NCBI RefSeq assembly: GCF_029910235.1
Contig: NZ_CP112874.1
Coordinates: forward strand, 4,330,501-4,394,500
DNA length: 64,000 nt
From: Pseudanabaena galeata CCNP1313
Lineage (GTDB): Bacteria; Cyanobacteriota; Cyanobacteriia; Pseudanabaenales; Pseudanabaenaceae
Direction: 5' to 3'
Shown in pieces: positions 1 through 8,273 of the stretch. Below the pieces are notes generated by a model, which saw nothing but the letters and a program-made list of their open reading frames with translations, ran no database searches and was not told the DNA's origin. Position 1 is the stretch's first letter, and the number at the start of each line of letters is the position of its first letter. The position numbers and the translations under genes were made by a program.

Positions 1-1
1 A

Positions 2-235
2 ACCTTAGGCTTGGAAAATGAGTACGATGTTCTGGTTAATGCCCATGGTGGCGGTGTGACTGGTCAAGCGGATGCAATTCGTTTGGGCGTAGCTCGTGCT
101 TTGGTAGAACTTGCTCCTGAAAATCGTAAGCCTCTCAAGGTTGAAGGTTACTTAACCCGCGATCCTCGTTCTAAGGAACGTAAGAAATACGGACTTAAGA
201 AAGCTCGTAAGGCTCCTCAATACTCGAAACGGTAA
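2..235 (+). CDS. rpsI: 30S ribosomal protein S9, C-terminal part (5' end outside window)
   Basis: Structural protein of the 30S subunit whose C-terminal tail reaches the ribosomal P site. The open frame enters from the left edge (reading T-L-G-L-E-N-E-Y), so the gene is truncated by the window. An internal TTG at 11 is not a believable start. Visible family marks are the [12 protein letters not shown] segment, the [14 protein letters not shown] segment and the invariant basic tail ending in QYSKR. A strong intrinsic terminator follows 14 bp after the stop, so this is the last gene of its (probably ribosomal protein) operon. Confidence 0.97.
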   Translation, partial: TLGLENEYDVLVNAHGGGVTGQADAIRLGVARALVELAPENRKPLKVEGYLTRDPRSKERKKYGLKKARKAPQYSKR

Positions 236-248
236 TCATTTACCTCAC

Positions 249-279
249 AAAAAAGCCTCGCATTGCGAGGCTTTTTTTA
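249..279 (+). terminator. Intrinsic terminator of rpsI
   Basis: A GC-rich stem AGCCTCGCA/TGCGAGGCT flanked by an A-run on the left and a T-run on the right lies 14 bp after the rpsI stop. This is a classic rho-independent terminator and could work in both directions. Confidence 0.9.
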
Positions 280-283
280 TTTT

Positions 284-318
284 AAACATAGGATAGCGCG
301 AAGCACTATCCTATGTTT
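284..318. terminator. Palindromic terminator at the end of the 311-877 gene
   Basis: The 13-bp arms AAACATAGGATAG and CTATCCTATGTTT enclose a CGCGAAGCA-type loop. The TAG stop of the minus-strand gene (311-313) lies inside the right arm. It is one of many hairpins in the window with a GCGAAGC-like centre, and probably terminates the minus-strand transcript. Confidence 0.7.
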
Positions 319-877
319 TTTCAATGCCATGATCTAAAACTTCGTAGTAAAGAGGTAAATATCCTGACTTGATGCCACCTTCCTCTTTAGCTTTATCCAA
401 GTTACCGCGCAAAGTATGGCTGTTATGAACGCTGTAGATTTCGTAGCGATCGCCTATAAACACATAGTCAGCAACATCGGTAAACTCTTCACCTTTAACT
501 AGTTGCCAGCGATCGTCTACATAGACAAAATGATAATCTGCTAGATCTGGGCTTGAGGATGGTCGTTCGACCGCCGCCGAGATTTCGGCAGTGTAATGGG
601 CATTTTTATCGTTAGGTGGGATAACTTTACTGGTAACGTTGCGATAGTAACAGCTCTCGTTATAGCAAAATCTTAGTTTTGCCATTTTGTTTTTGATAAT
701 CTCAAAGCGCTCGATGATCTGAGTTGAAGAAAGCTCACTTGCTGCGGAAACATTTGGCACAAGCGTGTTAGCAAAGGTTATGCCAAGGCAAATTACACAA
801 ATTAAAAAAATATTGGCAAGCGATCGCCATTTCTTACTGGTCATAAAGTTTATAGTTCTTAAAACTATATTATCCAT
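311..877 (-). CDS. Hypothetical exported or membrane-anchored protein
   Basis: A 188-residue protein of unrecognised family. From the chosen ATG (877) there is a basic N-terminus, then a hydrophobic segment (IFLICVICLGITF) followed by VSA-like residues, consistent with a signal peptide or anchor. The rest is a soluble domain with two Cys in FCYNESCYY. The open frame extends upstream to 940, but those codons lie in the right end of the tnpB element and are not believed. ATG at 844 is an alternative start. Neither start has a clear ribosome-binding site. The IS insertion may have replaced its native upstream region. Confidence 0.6.
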   Translation of the reverse strand: MDNIVLRTINFMTSKKWRSLANIFLICVICLGITFANTLVPNVSAASELSSTQIIERFEIIKNKMAKLRFCYNESCYYRNVTSKVIPPNDKNAHYTAEISAAVERPSSSPDLADYHFVYVDDRWQLVKGEEFTDVADYVFIGDRYEIYSVHNSHTLRGNLDKAKEEGGIKSGYLPLYYEVLDHGIEKT

Positions 878-885
878 GGATAAGA

Positions 886-1060
886 GTGAACTACCAGACG
901 CTGACCGCTTAGGCGGTACAGAGCTGGCTTCCTGATTCAACGGGGATAGCGTCCAACAAAACCGAAGTTTTACCAGATCGACTTACATCTCCTCCACAGG
1001 CAGACTCGCTAGTTCCTAACGAGATAACTCGTACTGAGCCGAGTCGAAGTATCCGCAAGG
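886..1060 (-). ncRNA. Candidate omegaRNA (reRNA) at the tnpB 3' end and right end
   Basis: In characterised TnpB elements the guide RNA covers the 3' end of tnpB plus the right end and reads into flanking DNA. The matching interval here holds the terminal 50 codons of tnpB and the ACCGC/GCGGT hairpin (904-917). Assignment is by position and family knowledge only. The guide would be the sequence just below 886, inside the neighbouring 311-877 gene. Confidence 0.4.
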
Positions 1061-2126
1061 CTTCATTTCTAATGTTTATCGCTGCATTTACATCACGGTC
1101 ATGGTGAGTACCACAATGCTTACAAGTCCATGCCCTAACATCAAGAGTGAGGTTATCAACTCGATTTAGGCATACATGGCAAGTTTTAGAGCTAGGGAAC
1201 CATCGATCAATCTCGATATATTGCCTTCCTTCACTTTCAGCCTTGTATTTGAGCATTGTGCAGAACATACCCCAGCCAACATCGCTAATCGCTTTGGCTA
1301 GATTATGATTTTTGACCATGCCCTTGACATTGAGATTTTCTACTGCAATAACTTGGTTTTCGTTTACTATCTTGCGGGACAGCTTGTGCAGAAAATCTTC
1401 GCGACATCTGGCAATTTTGGAGTGAACTTTTGCCACAGCCAATCTTGCTTTTTTACGGTTTTGGCTACCCTTCTTTTTCTTGGATAGCTTTTGCTGTTTA
1501 CGCTTTAAGTTGCGTTGATGTTTGATAAAAAATCTAGGATTATCAAATTTAGAGCCGTCACTGGTAATCGCAAAATGGGTTAATCCCACATCAATACCAA
1601 TAGCTTTATCCACTGGCATTAATTCAGGATTACCTTTGCCATCGTCAACCAAGACGGAAACAAAATGTTTACCATCGGGATTGCGAGAAACAGTGACAGT
1701 TTTAATAGTTCCATCAAAGCCACGATGGCGCTGACAGTGGACTAATCCAATCTTAGGTAAACTAATCTTGTCACCGTCAAACTTGACGTTTTGGGGATAA
1801 CTAATTGACTGCTTACCATGCTTTGACTTGAATTTAGGCAGCATTGCCCGTTTGTCAAAGAAATTTTTGTAGGCAGTGGATAGATTCAATGCGACTACTT
1901 GCAAGCATTGAGAATACGGCTCGGTTAACCATTCGTATTCCTTCTTGAGTGCAGGGAGTAAGCCTTGTATATACCCTCTAGTTAACCCCTTGACAGTATT
2001 TTTATAGGTTTCTTGGCATAGGTTTAAGGCATAGTTCCAGAACCATCTCGCACAGCCAAAAGACTTTGCAAGCAAGGTTTCTTGCTCACTTGTGGGATAG
2101 ATTCTGTACTTGTACGCCTTATACAT
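909..2126 (-). CDS. tnpB: TnpB, RNA-guided nuclease of an IS200/IS605 element
   Basis: A 405-residue TnpB, the ancestor-type of Cas12 nucleases. It carries an N-terminal DNA/RNA-binding region (1-170) and a split RuvC domain with all three acidic residues in place: D179 in AIGIDVG, E263 in AVENLNV and D345 in HDRDVNAAIN. A zinc ribbon lies between the last two (C316-x2-C319 and C335-x2-C338). A lysine-rich linker spans 206-227. The length is normal and there is no frameshift, so it is probably functional. It stands alone without tnpA. The C-terminal tail after residue 360 is variable in the family and overlaps the presumed omegaRNA. ATG 2126 is the only sensible start (MYKAYKYRIYP is typical). 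Confidence 0.93.
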   Translation of the reverse strand: MYKAYKYRIYPTSEQETLLAKSFGCARWFWNYALNLCQETYKNTVKGLTRGYIQGLLPALKKEYEWLTEPYSQCLQVVALNLSTAYKNFFDKRAMLPKFKSKHGKQSISYPQNVKFDGDKISLPKIGLVHCQRHRGFDGTIKTVTVSRNPDGKHFVSVLVDDGKGNPELMPVDKAIGIDVGLTHFAITSDGSKFDNPRFFIKHQRNLKRKQQKLSKKKKGSQNRKKARLAVAKVHSKIARCREDFLHKLSRKIVNENQVIAVENLNVKGMVKNHNLAKAISDVGWGMFCTMLKYKAESEGRQYIEIDRWFPSSKTCHVCLNRVDNLTLDVRAWTCKHCGTHHDRDVNAAINIRNEALRILRLGSVRVISLGTSESACGGDVSRSGKTSVLLDAIPVESGSQLCTA

Positions 2127-2220
2127 TTATCAAGATTGTAGAATACTGATAAGCTAATTATAGCATAGATAACTTCTATTGATTCGAGAATCGCTCAATT
2201 TGTTTCTGGCTCACTTTCAT

Positions 2221-2254
2221 CCCGTCACTCATCCTTGTAAACGGATAGAGTGCG
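2221..2254. repeat. Left-end subterminal hairpin of the tnpB element
   Basis: The arms CCCG-CACTC-ATCC and GGAT-GAGTG-CGGG pair with small bulges around a TTGTAAAC loop, about 100 bp upstream of the tnpB start. This is the expected left-end imperfect palindrome recognised by TnpA(REP/Y1) enzymes. Confidence 0.65.
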
Positions 2255-2274
2255 GGACTTCTCGTTCGCGTTAG

Positions 2275-2658
2275 TTAAATTTTTTTCTGGACTGACAGCG
2301 TTGCTGATTTTTCGTGAATAAATAGCTCCACAGCCTGTATTTCCCCGAACATATCATTAATAATCTCCAGAGCTTTTTCCTGATCGTGCGCTTGATCTAG
2401 TTTTTCAAGTTGTCCTGCCAAGGTCTGGATTCGTAAAGCCCCCACATTCGCACTAGAACCTTTGAGATGATGTGCTTCACCCATAATTTTTGACCAATCA
2501 TCTCTAGTAATTGCATCATGAATCTTTTCAATACGCTGCGAGACATCTTCAACATAAACATGCAAAACCTCAATCTCAAACTCGATATCTCCTTCTGATA
2601 TTTGGTTAAGTTGTTCTAAGTTAACAGGTGAGTCTGGTGGTTGCTGATTCATATACAT
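2275..2658 (-). CDS. HPt (histidine phosphotransfer) domain protein
   Basis: A single-domain phosphorelay protein of 127 residues (125 if the second Met is used). The HPt signature AHHLKGSSANVGA is clear, with the phospho-accepting residue most likely H63, inside a predicted four-helix bundle from about 15 to 118. Such stand-alone HPt proteins shuttle phosphate between a hybrid histidine kinase and a response regulator; no kinase or regulator is adjacent, so its partners are unknown. The tnpB element begins within about 15 bp of its stop codon, so the original C-terminus may have been altered by the insertion. Confidence 0.88.
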   Translation of the reverse strand: MYMNQQPPDSPVNLEQLNQISEGDIEFEIEVLHVYVEDVSQRIEKIHDAITRDDWSKIMGEAHHLKGSSANVGALRIQTLAGQLEKLDQAHDQEKALEIINDMFGEIQAVELFIHEKSATLSVQKKI

Positions 2659-2736
2659 AAAAGCCTTACAGCGATTAGCTAGGCTACCTTAGCTTGTATC
2701 TGGCTAAACTACCATGTATACAATCCAAAAATCCAG

Positions 2737-2841
2737 TAAGTAGCTAGGTATAAGTAAACTAAAAAACTAGAAAGCTGCCCCGCTCGCGTAGCGGGCGGGG
2801 CAGCTTTCTAGTTTTAGGTTTTCAGTATGGTGAGCTACTTA
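2737..2841. repeat. TAAGTAGCT palindromic element, copy A
   Basis: A 105-bp element bounded by inverted TAAGTAGCT/AGCTACTTA ends, with a 19-bp perfect stem in the centre (2763-2781 with 2797-2815). Flanking blocks (GGTATAAGTAAACTA on the left, TATGGTGAGCTACTTA on the right) recur in copy B at 10069-10167, although part of the stem differs. It lies in the 358-bp gap between the HPt and ArsA genes, in which no coding frame is visible. Confidence 0.75.
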
Positions 2842-3016
2842 ACTAAAAAAGCTATTCAAAAGCATTTCAGGCGATCGCGATATCGATGTTAGAATGAGAA
2901 GCAATTGTAAAGATTTGCAACATCAACTATTTATTCAAAATTTATTGGATTTGGCGAGGCTTAGCCTTGTCAACCCTAATCTCATCAAAATTTAAACAAG
3001 ACGAGTCATATTGACC

Positions 3017-4198
3017 ATGCGTATCATTTTAATGACAGGAAAAGGCGGAGTGGGCAAAACTTCTGTCGCCGCAGCCACAGGTTTACGCTGTGCTGAATTG
3101 GGTTATAAAACTTTAGTCTTGAGTACCGATCCTGCTCACTCTCTTGCTGATAGTTTTATGGTCGAATTGGGGCATGATCCTAAAGAAGTCCGTCCCAACC
3201 TCTGGGGAGCGGAGTTAGATGCATTAAGAGAGCTAGAAGGCAACTGGGGTGCTGTCAAGCGTTACATTAGTGAAGTTCTTCAAGCGAGGGGTCTGGAGGG
3301 AGTTCAAGCTGAAGAATTGGCGATCTTACCTGGAATGGACGAGATTTTTGGTTTAGTGCGTGTTAAACGTCACTATGATGAAAAGGAATATGATGTTTTG
3401 GTAATTGACTCTGCACCCACGGGGACAGCCCTGAGACTGTTGTCTCTACCAGAAGTAGCAGGTTGGTATATGCGGAAGTTTTATAAGCCATTACAGGGAA
3501 TGGCACAGGTTCTGAGTCCTGTATTTGAGCCTATTTTTAAGCGTGTGACTGGCTTCTCTTTGCCAAACAAAGAAGTAATGGATGCACCCTATGAGTTTTA
3601 TGAAGAATTAGAAGCTCTAGAAAAAATCCTCACAGATAACACCACCACAACCGTCAGACTGGTGACTAATCCTGAAAAGATGGTGATTAATGAGTCCTTG
3701 AGAGCGCATTCCTATCTCAGTCTTTACAATGTTGCCACAGATATGGTGATTGCCAATCGGATTATTCCTGAAGAAGTGCAAGATCCATTCTTTAAGGCAT
3801 GGAAAGACAATCAGAAGCAATATTGCGAACAAATTCATCGAGATTTCCATCCTCTGCCAATTAAGCAGATTCCACTTTATGCTGAAGAGATGTGTGGGAT
3901 TGCTGCCCTAGAGCGCTTAAAAGAGACTCTATATGGCAATGAAGATCCTTCGCAAGTCTATTACAAAGAAAATACAATGCGCGTTGTTGAGGAGAATAAG
4001 CAGTATCGTTTAGAGTTGTATTTACCAGGTGTACCGAAAGAAAAGATTGAGCTAACTAAGACTGGTGATGAGCTAAACATCCGCATTGGCAATCATCGCC
4101 GTAATTTAGTATTACCTCAAGCTCTATCAGTTCTCCAAACCTCTGGGGCGAAAATGGAAGATGATTATCTGAAAATACGTTTTTCTACTCCTGTATAG
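3017..4198 (+). CDS. ArsA/Get3-family P-loop ATPase with C-terminal Hsp20-like domain
   Basis: A 393-residue ATPase of the ArsA/GET3 (anion-pump/tail-anchor) family. It shows the deviant Walker A GKGGVGKT near the N-terminus, the switch I block [10 protein letters not shown] and switch [15 protein letters not shown]. Residues ~320-393 resemble a small heat-shock (alpha-crystallin/CS) fold ([17 protein letters not shown]), a fusion common in cyanobacterial ArsA-like proteins. No ArsB, ArsR or arsenate genes adjoin it, so an arsenite pump role is unlikely; chaperone-like membrane targeting is the better guess. The start was set at ATG 3017; TTG 3011 is two codons upstream in frame. Confidence 0.88.
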   Translation: MRIILMTGKGGVGKTSVAAATGLRCAELGYKTLVLSTDPAHSLADSFMVELGHDPKEVRPNLWGAELDALRELEGNWGAVKRYISEVLQARGLEGVQAEELAILPGMDEIFGLVRVKRHYDEKEYDVLVIDSAPTGTALRLLSLPEVAGWYMRKFYKPLQGMAQVLSPVFEPIFKRVTGFSLPNKEVMDAPYEFYEELEALEKILTDNTTTTVRLVTNPEKMVINESLRAHSYLSLYNVATDMVIANRIIPEEVQDPFFKAWKDNQKQYCEQIHRDFHPLPIKQIPLYAEEMCGIAALERLKETLYGNEDPSQVYYKENTMRVVEENKQYRLELYLPGVPKEKIELTKTGDELNIRIGNHRRNLVLPQALSVLQTSGAKMEDDYLKIRFSTPV

Positions 4199-4255
4199 GC
4201 GATTGTATAGTAGCCCCAGAGCTTTTCGCTTATTCGCAAACCTAAGGTTCTAAAG

Positions 4256-4487
4256 TTAACGTGAGTTTGACGAACTTTAGAACTCAGAATCTTTATAAAT
4301 CAATAGTCTTGGGATCTAAGCATACAAGCAAATCCAAATTATTATTGAAAATAAAGTCAATAGACTGCAAATCTGTGATTTATTGACTCCATTCTCAACA
4401 GGTTTGAACACTTTTATACAACACGATTCCTTGTAATCTTTATTAGGCAAGGACTACAGCCATCAAAATTCATCGAACTGACGTTAA
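4256..4487. repeat. 232-bp MITE-like element with AACGTSAG ends
   Basis: The left end TTAACGTGAGTTTGACGAA and the inverted right end TTAACGTCAGTTCGATGAA match at 16 of 19 positions. The same end sequences bound the double-hairpin elements at 6702, 34919 and 54501, but the interior here is AT-rich and unrelated. The left end also sits in the loop of a GTTCTAAAGTT/AACTTTAGAAC stem (4248-4284). No coding frame is visible. The element fills most of the 350-bp gap between the ArsA gene and fcl. Confidence 0.6.
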
Positions 4488-4550
4488 AACCAAAAAGATA
4501 AGTGGCGGCGCGAAGCGCCGCCACTTATCTTTTTGGTTTTGATTTGTCCT
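4486..4550. repeat. 26-bp perfect hairpin with GAA loop and conserved right flank
   Basis: The arms 4486-4511 and 4515-4540 pair perfectly around a GAA triloop, with GGCGGCGC/GCGCCGCC at the tip. Its right flank GATTTGTCC and the following CTATCTATCTCTTGCGTTGC run is identical to the flank at 32699-32730. It lies just past the fcl stop and probably acts as the terminator of gmd-fcl. Confidence 0.8.
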
Positions 4551-5526
4551 ATCTATCTCTTGCGTTGCTATAGATAGCATGTTGGCGATACCAAGCGATC
4601 GTCTGATTTAAACCTTCACGGAAACCTACCTGTGCAGTGAAACCAAAAGCTTGTTTAGCTCTTTCCACATCGAGACAACGGCGAGGTTGTCCATTGGGTT
4701 TGTCCGTTTCCCAGACAATTTCGCCATCGTATCCCATTAATTCACAAATCAAATGGATCAAGTCCTTGATCGAAATCTCCGAGCCAGTACCAATATTTAC
4801 AGGATCTGACTCGTTATAAGTCGCCGATGCCATAACGATTCCTCTGGCAGCATCTTCAGAATAGACAAATTCTCTAGTTGGTGTGCCATCACCCCATACC
4901 GAAATTTGGCGATCGCCTTTTTGTTGAGCCTCATAAACCTTACGAATCAGTGCAGGAATTACATGGGAGCTACGCGGATCAAAGTTATCTTCTGGCCCAT
5001 AAAGATTAACGGGCAGTAGGTAAATACCATTAAATCCATACTGTTGACGATAGGACTGTAACTGCACTAGCAAAGCTTTTTTGGCGACCCCATAGGGAGC
5101 ATTTGTGACTTCAGGATAGCCATTCCAGAGATCTTCTTCTTTAAATGGTATGGGTGTAAAGTTGGGATAGGCGCAGATTGTGCCAACACAGACAAATTTT
5201 TGGACGTTAGCTTGATAGGCGGCATGGATTAACTGCACACCCATCATTAGGTTGTCATAAAAAAGTTCGGCAGGTTTTTCACGGTTGAGTCCAATGCCGC
5301 CGACATGAGCCGCAAGGTGAATGATTAAGTCTTGATCTTGAACGACTTTTTCACAGACGGCAAGCGATCGCAAATCATCATCTTTTGATCTAGGTACAGT
5401 GATCAAATCTTGGTTGGCTCCTGCGGCGATCAGTTGGGCAATTACCTGCTTTCCTAAAAAGCCAGCACCACCAGTTACCAAAATCTTTTGATCTTTGAAT
5501 TGTAGTTTTGATTGATTGTCTATCAT
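4549..5526 (-). CDS. fcl: GDP-L-fucose synthase
   Basis: An NADPH-dependent epimerase/reductase that converts GDP-4-keto-6-deoxymannose to GDP-L-fucose in the cytoplasm. It has 325 residues, an extended-SDR Rossmann motif TGGAGFLGK near residue 18 and the catalytic YxxxK (YGVAKK, about residue 143). It lies 59 bp downstream of gmd on the same strand, the usual operon for the two consecutive steps. The last residues (SNARDR and the stop) are encoded by sequence identical to the flank of an intergenic repeat at 32.7 kb, so the native C-terminus seems to have been rewritten by a repeat. Confidence 0.95.
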   Translation of the reverse strand: MIDNQSKLQFKDQKILVTGGAGFLGKQVIAQLIAAGANQDLITVPRSKDDDLRSLAVCEKVVQDQDLIIHLAAHVGGIGLNREKPAELFYDNLMMGVQLIHAAYQANVQKFVCVGTICAYPNFTPIPFKEEDLWNGYPEVTNAPYGVAKKALLVQLQSYRQQYGFNGIYLLPVNLYGPEDNFDPRSSHVIPALIRKVYEAQQKGDRQISVWGDGTPTREFVYSEDAARGIVMASATYNESDPVNIGTGSEISIKDLIHLICELMGYDGEIVWETDKPNGQPRRCLDVERAKQAFGFTAQVGFREGLNQTIAWYRQHAIYSNARDR

Positions 5527-5550
5527 AAAAATTTCTTCAGTAAAGTACGA

Positions 5551-5589
5551 GTAGATTAAAAGCCCTGCTGTGCAGGGCTTTTAATCTAC
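5551..5589. terminator. 18-bp perfect palindrome between gmd and fcl
   Basis: The arms GTAGATTAAAAGCCCTGC and its exact complement enclose a TGT loop. The gmd TAG stop lies in the right arm. It may attenuate transcription into fcl or protect the upstream message. Confidence 0.7.
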
Positions 5590-6656
5590 CAAGTCGATGC
5601 TTGTCCAATATTTCTCAATGTGGCAATATCCTCAGAATGCGTGCCTTTAGGATTTGGCAAGCCCAATGCTTCTAAATCTGCATCTACCATTAGCTCAACT
5701 AAAGCCTTGAAGGTAACTTTAGGCTCCCAGCCTAGCTTTTGTTTTGCCTTAGTCGAGTCACCTAATAACAAATCCACTTCAGCAGGACGAAAATAGCGCG
5801 GATCAATCTCTACATAGTCTTCCCACTTGAGATTGACATATGCAAAAGCCTCTTCTAAAAACTCGCGTACTGAATGCGTTTCCCCCGTAGAGATTACATA
5901 GTCATCGGGCTTTTCCTGTTGCAGCATCAACCACATTGCCTCTACATAGTCTTTGGCATAGCCCCAATCCCTTTTAGAATCCAAATTACCTAAGTACAGT
6001 TTTTTCTGCTGATTAGCAACAATACGAGCGATCGCCCTTGTGATCTTTCGGGTGACAAAGGTTTCGCCGCGACGAGGCGACTCGTGATTAAACAAAATGC
6101 CATTACAAGCAAATAGCCCATAGGATTCGCGGTAATTAATCGTTTGCCAATGAGCATATACCTTGGCACAGGCATAGGGGCTACGTGGGTAAAAAGGAGT
6201 GTCTTCATTTTGGGGTACGGCTTGCACCAAGCCATACATCTCCGATGAGCCTGCTTGATAAAAACGAATTTCGCGAGTGTTGCGTTGTTGATAGTCACGC
6301 AATGCTTCTAGTAAACGTAAAGTTCCCATCCCCACTGCATCAACCGTATATTCAGGTGAGTCAAAACTAACGCGCACATGGGACTGAGCGCCGAGATTAA
6401 ATACTTCGTGAGGTCGAACTGCTTCTAATATTCGACCTAAAGTTGTGCCGTCAGTCAAATCGCCATAGTGCAGGAATAATTTAGTTTCTGGTAGATGTGG
6501 ATCTTGATACATATGATCAAGGCGATCGGTATTAATCGTCGAAGATCGACGAATGATGCCGTGGACTTCATATCCTTTATCCAATAGAAGTTCCGATAGA
6601 TAAGATCCATCTTGACCAGTAATACCTGTGATTAAGGCACGTTTAGATTTACTCAT
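5586..6656 (-). CDS. gmd: GDP-mannose 4,6-dehydratase
   Basis: Converts GDP-D-mannose to GDP-4-keto-6-deoxy-D-mannose, the first step to GDP-fucose, colitose or rhamnose. It has 356 residues, an NADP-binding motif [11 protein letters not shown] at the N-terminus, the family block [13 protein letters not shown], the active-site SSEMYG segment and the catalytic tyrosine in SPYACAK (about residue 157). It is first in the two-gene operon with fcl. The product probably feeds the exopolysaccharide operon that starts at 54.9 kb, but that link is an inference. Confidence 0.97.
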   Translation of the reverse strand: MSKSKRALITGITGQDGSYLSELLLDKGYEVHGIIRRSSTINTDRLDHMYQDPHLPETKLFLHYGDLTDGTTLGRILEAVRPHEVFNLGAQSHVRVSFDSPEYTVDAVGMGTLRLLEALRDYQQRNTREIRFYQAGSSEMYGLVQAVPQNEDTPFYPRSPYACAKVYAHWQTINYRESYGLFACNGILFNHESPRRGETFVTRKITRAIARIVANQQKKLYLGNLDSKRDWGYAKDYVEAMWLMLQQEKPDDYVISTGETHSVREFLEEAFAYVNLKWEDYVEIDPRYFRPAEVDLLLGDSTKAKQKLGWEPKVTFKALVELMVDADLEALGLPNPKGTHSEDIATLRNIGQASTW

Positions 6657-6701
6657 GAAGTTGGTATTAAAAGGACTCAGATAAAAGTTTATATCATTAA
6701 T

Positions 6702-6799
6702 AAAACGTGAGTTCTATATAGCCATTAGCGTCGTGCGAAGCACGACGTTAATGGCGAAAAATGGTAAGAATCGCAAAGCGATTCTTACCATTTTTCGCC
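6702..6799. repeat. Double-hairpin MITE, copy 1 (right end missing)
   Basis: It begins AAACGTGAGTTCTATATA, then carries hairpin A (GCCATTAGCGTCGTGC with its complement around GAA) and hairpin B (GCGAAAAATGGTAAGAATCGC with its complement). The holB stop codon follows 4 bp later. Copies 2 (34919) and 3 (54501) keep hairpin B almost unchanged while the arms of hairpin A differ but stay complementary. Confidence 0.8.
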
Positions 6800-6802
6800 T
6801 TC

Positions 6803-7756
6803 TTAGATCTTTCCTGCAATTTGGAGAAGAGTTACTTCCCAAACTAGTCGTGGTTGCACATAACGCGAGATTAATTCCCTTGCTTTATCGAGATGTTGCA
6901 AAACTGACTTCGATCTTTGCTGCTCCCAAAAATAATTTTGCAAATAATCAATCAGCCATAATTGCAAATCCACCTCTAGCTCCTTGGTGATTTGTTTGGC
7001 GATCGCCATGGCACTTTTGGCATCCTTAGGAATTTGACGTACTGAAGTTAATAGCTCGATGGGAATACTCTTAAAGCGATCAAAGGACTCGATCGCCTGA
7101 CCTGCCGATCCTTGCGCCAAGGCAACTACTTCGGGCGGAATATCTGTATGACCTTCGCGGGTGAGGACTTCCTGCATTTGCGCTTGATTTAGTCTTGTGA
7201 AGGGGATACGTTGGCAGCGCGAAACTAGAGTTGGCAAAATCGAACCAGCATCGGGAACGATCAAAATTATGGTGGCATACAGCGGTTCTTCGAGGGTCTT
7301 GAGCAGACTATTAGCGGCAGACTCTGCCATCGATTGCGCTTCTTCGAGAATCACTACCGATCGCTGACATTCGAGGGGCGATCGGCTGACAAACTCGCTG
7401 ATTTCGCGGACTTGCTCGATCCTGATCTGAGGCAAAGCGCGTCGCTTGAGTCCTGCTGCGTCGGCTTCCTTTGCCGTGAGCATTTTGCCTTTGTCTAAAT
7501 AGGTCGGCTCTACCCACAGCAAATCGGGATGATTGCGATCGCTTAATCGATGAGCAGATTTGCGATCGCCTAATAAAATTTCGGCAAACGCGGATGCAGT
7601 TTTACTACGCCCCACGCCACTCGTACCCGCAAATAAGTAAGCAGGAGCAATGCGATTACGTTGAATCGCAGCCTTTAATAAGGCGATCGCTTGACTTTGA
7701 CCAACGACCGCATCAAAGGGCGAATTTATGGGTAGCGGCAAATTTGGGAGTGACAC
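6803..7756 (-). CDS. holB: DNA polymerase III delta' subunit
   Basis: Clamp-loader subunit of the replicase. A 317-residue AAA+ protein with a P-loop region FAGTSGVGRSKTA (a degenerate Walker A, as usual for delta'), the LEEAQSMAESAANSLLKTLEEP region and the sensor-1 SRC motif (LVSRCQRI). The C-terminal collar helices are present. The start is GTG (7756), only 2 bp after the stop of the upstream 7759-8241 gene, so the two are translationally coupled. A MITE lies immediately after its stop codon. Confidence 0.9.
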   Translation of the reverse strand: MSLPNLPLPINSPFDAVVGQSQAIALLKAAIQRNRIAPAYLFAGTSGVGRSKTASAFAEILLGDRKSAHRLSDRNHPDLLWVEPTYLDKGKMLTAKEADAAGLKRRALPQIRIEQVREISEFVSRSPLECQRSVVILEEAQSMAESAANSLLKTLEEPLYATIILIVPDAGSILPTLVSRCQRIPFTRLNQAQMQEVLTREGHTDIPPEVVALAQGSAGQAIESFDRFKSIPIELLTSVRQIPKDAKSAMAIAKQITKELEVDLQLWLIDYLQNYFWEQQRSKSVLQHLDKARELISRYVQPRLVWEVTLLQIAGKI

Positions 7757-7758
7757 CT

Positions 7759-8241
7759 CTAGTCATTCCACTGATCTTGTAATGATCTTTGGGCGCTGAC
7801 TCCTACTGGGTAGCGACGATGACGCTGCCCTGAATCAAGCGAATCAACATTGCGTCGTCTCAGCCACCATCGAATCGCTTCATCGACGATCGCCGCAGGG
7901 TTGTTGGATATTTCCAGTAGCTCAGTTAGTAATTCTGGGGCAATGTCCACTTTATAGACGAGTTCATCGGTGAGATCGATGGCTGGTGGATTGGCTTGAT
8001 TAGTCTCGGTGATGGATTCTGATGCAGATGGCAAAGGTTGATTAATGGGTTCGGAGAGAGTCTGACTAAGATTTATTTCACTATTAGCTGAATCATTTGC
8101 TACTGCATCAGTTGAATTCAGATTATTTTTGTTTACTTGGAGTTTGCTCATATTGAGGATCGTGAACATCATGAGGATAAGTCCGAACTGAAAAAGTCCA
8201 ATCATCAAGAGCAGTTTGTCTGGAGACCAAAATTCATCCAT
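7759..8241 (-). CDS. Conserved hypothetical membrane protein, paralogue of the 8274-8552 protein
   Basis: 160 residues. It has an N-terminal transmembrane segment (KLLLMIGLFQFGLILMMFTI), a low-complexity acidic/Asn-rich linker and a C-terminal helical domain (about 95-130). The helix DIAPELLTELLEISNNP ending in AIRWWLRRR closely matches the 92-residue protein encoded just upstream, and both end in WND. It is 2 bp from the holB start and in the same operon. No function was recognised; the shared domain looks like a short helical protein-interaction module. Confidence 0.65.
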   Translation of the reverse strand: MDEFWSPDKLLLMIGLFQFGLILMMFTILNMSKLQVNKNNLNSTDAVANDSANSEINLSQTLSEPINQPLPSASESITETNQANPPAIDLTDELVYKVDIAPELLTELLEISNNPAAIVDEAIRWWLRRRNVDSLDSGQRHRRYPVGVSAQRSLQDQWND

Positions 8242-8273
8242 AAATTTTTGGGATCAGCTTATTAGCCTTTTTC

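Larger units (their letters stand above)
886..2262 (-). mobile_element. IS200/IS605-type element carrying only tnpB (IS1341-like)
   Basis: A complete tnpB is flanked by subterminal hairpins: a short ACCGC/GCGGT stem (904-917) past the 3' end of tnpB, and a long interrupted stem (2221-2254) upstream of it. Such imperfect palindromes in place of terminal inverted repeats define the IS200/IS605 group. No tnpA is present, so movement would need a transposase in trans. The segment has no HIP1 site. Exact ends are estimates: the right end is set at the TTCAC motif at 886-890 (minus strand). The element sits directly after the stop codon of the HPt gene. Confidence 0.7.

Noticed and set aside
878-940. 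21-residue N-terminal extension of the 311-877 gene
   Set aside because: The extension lies in the right end of the tnpB element and is not expected to be native coding sequence.
6733-6990. 85-aa plus-strand ORF
   Set aside because: It starts in MITE copy 1 and continues antisense to holB.
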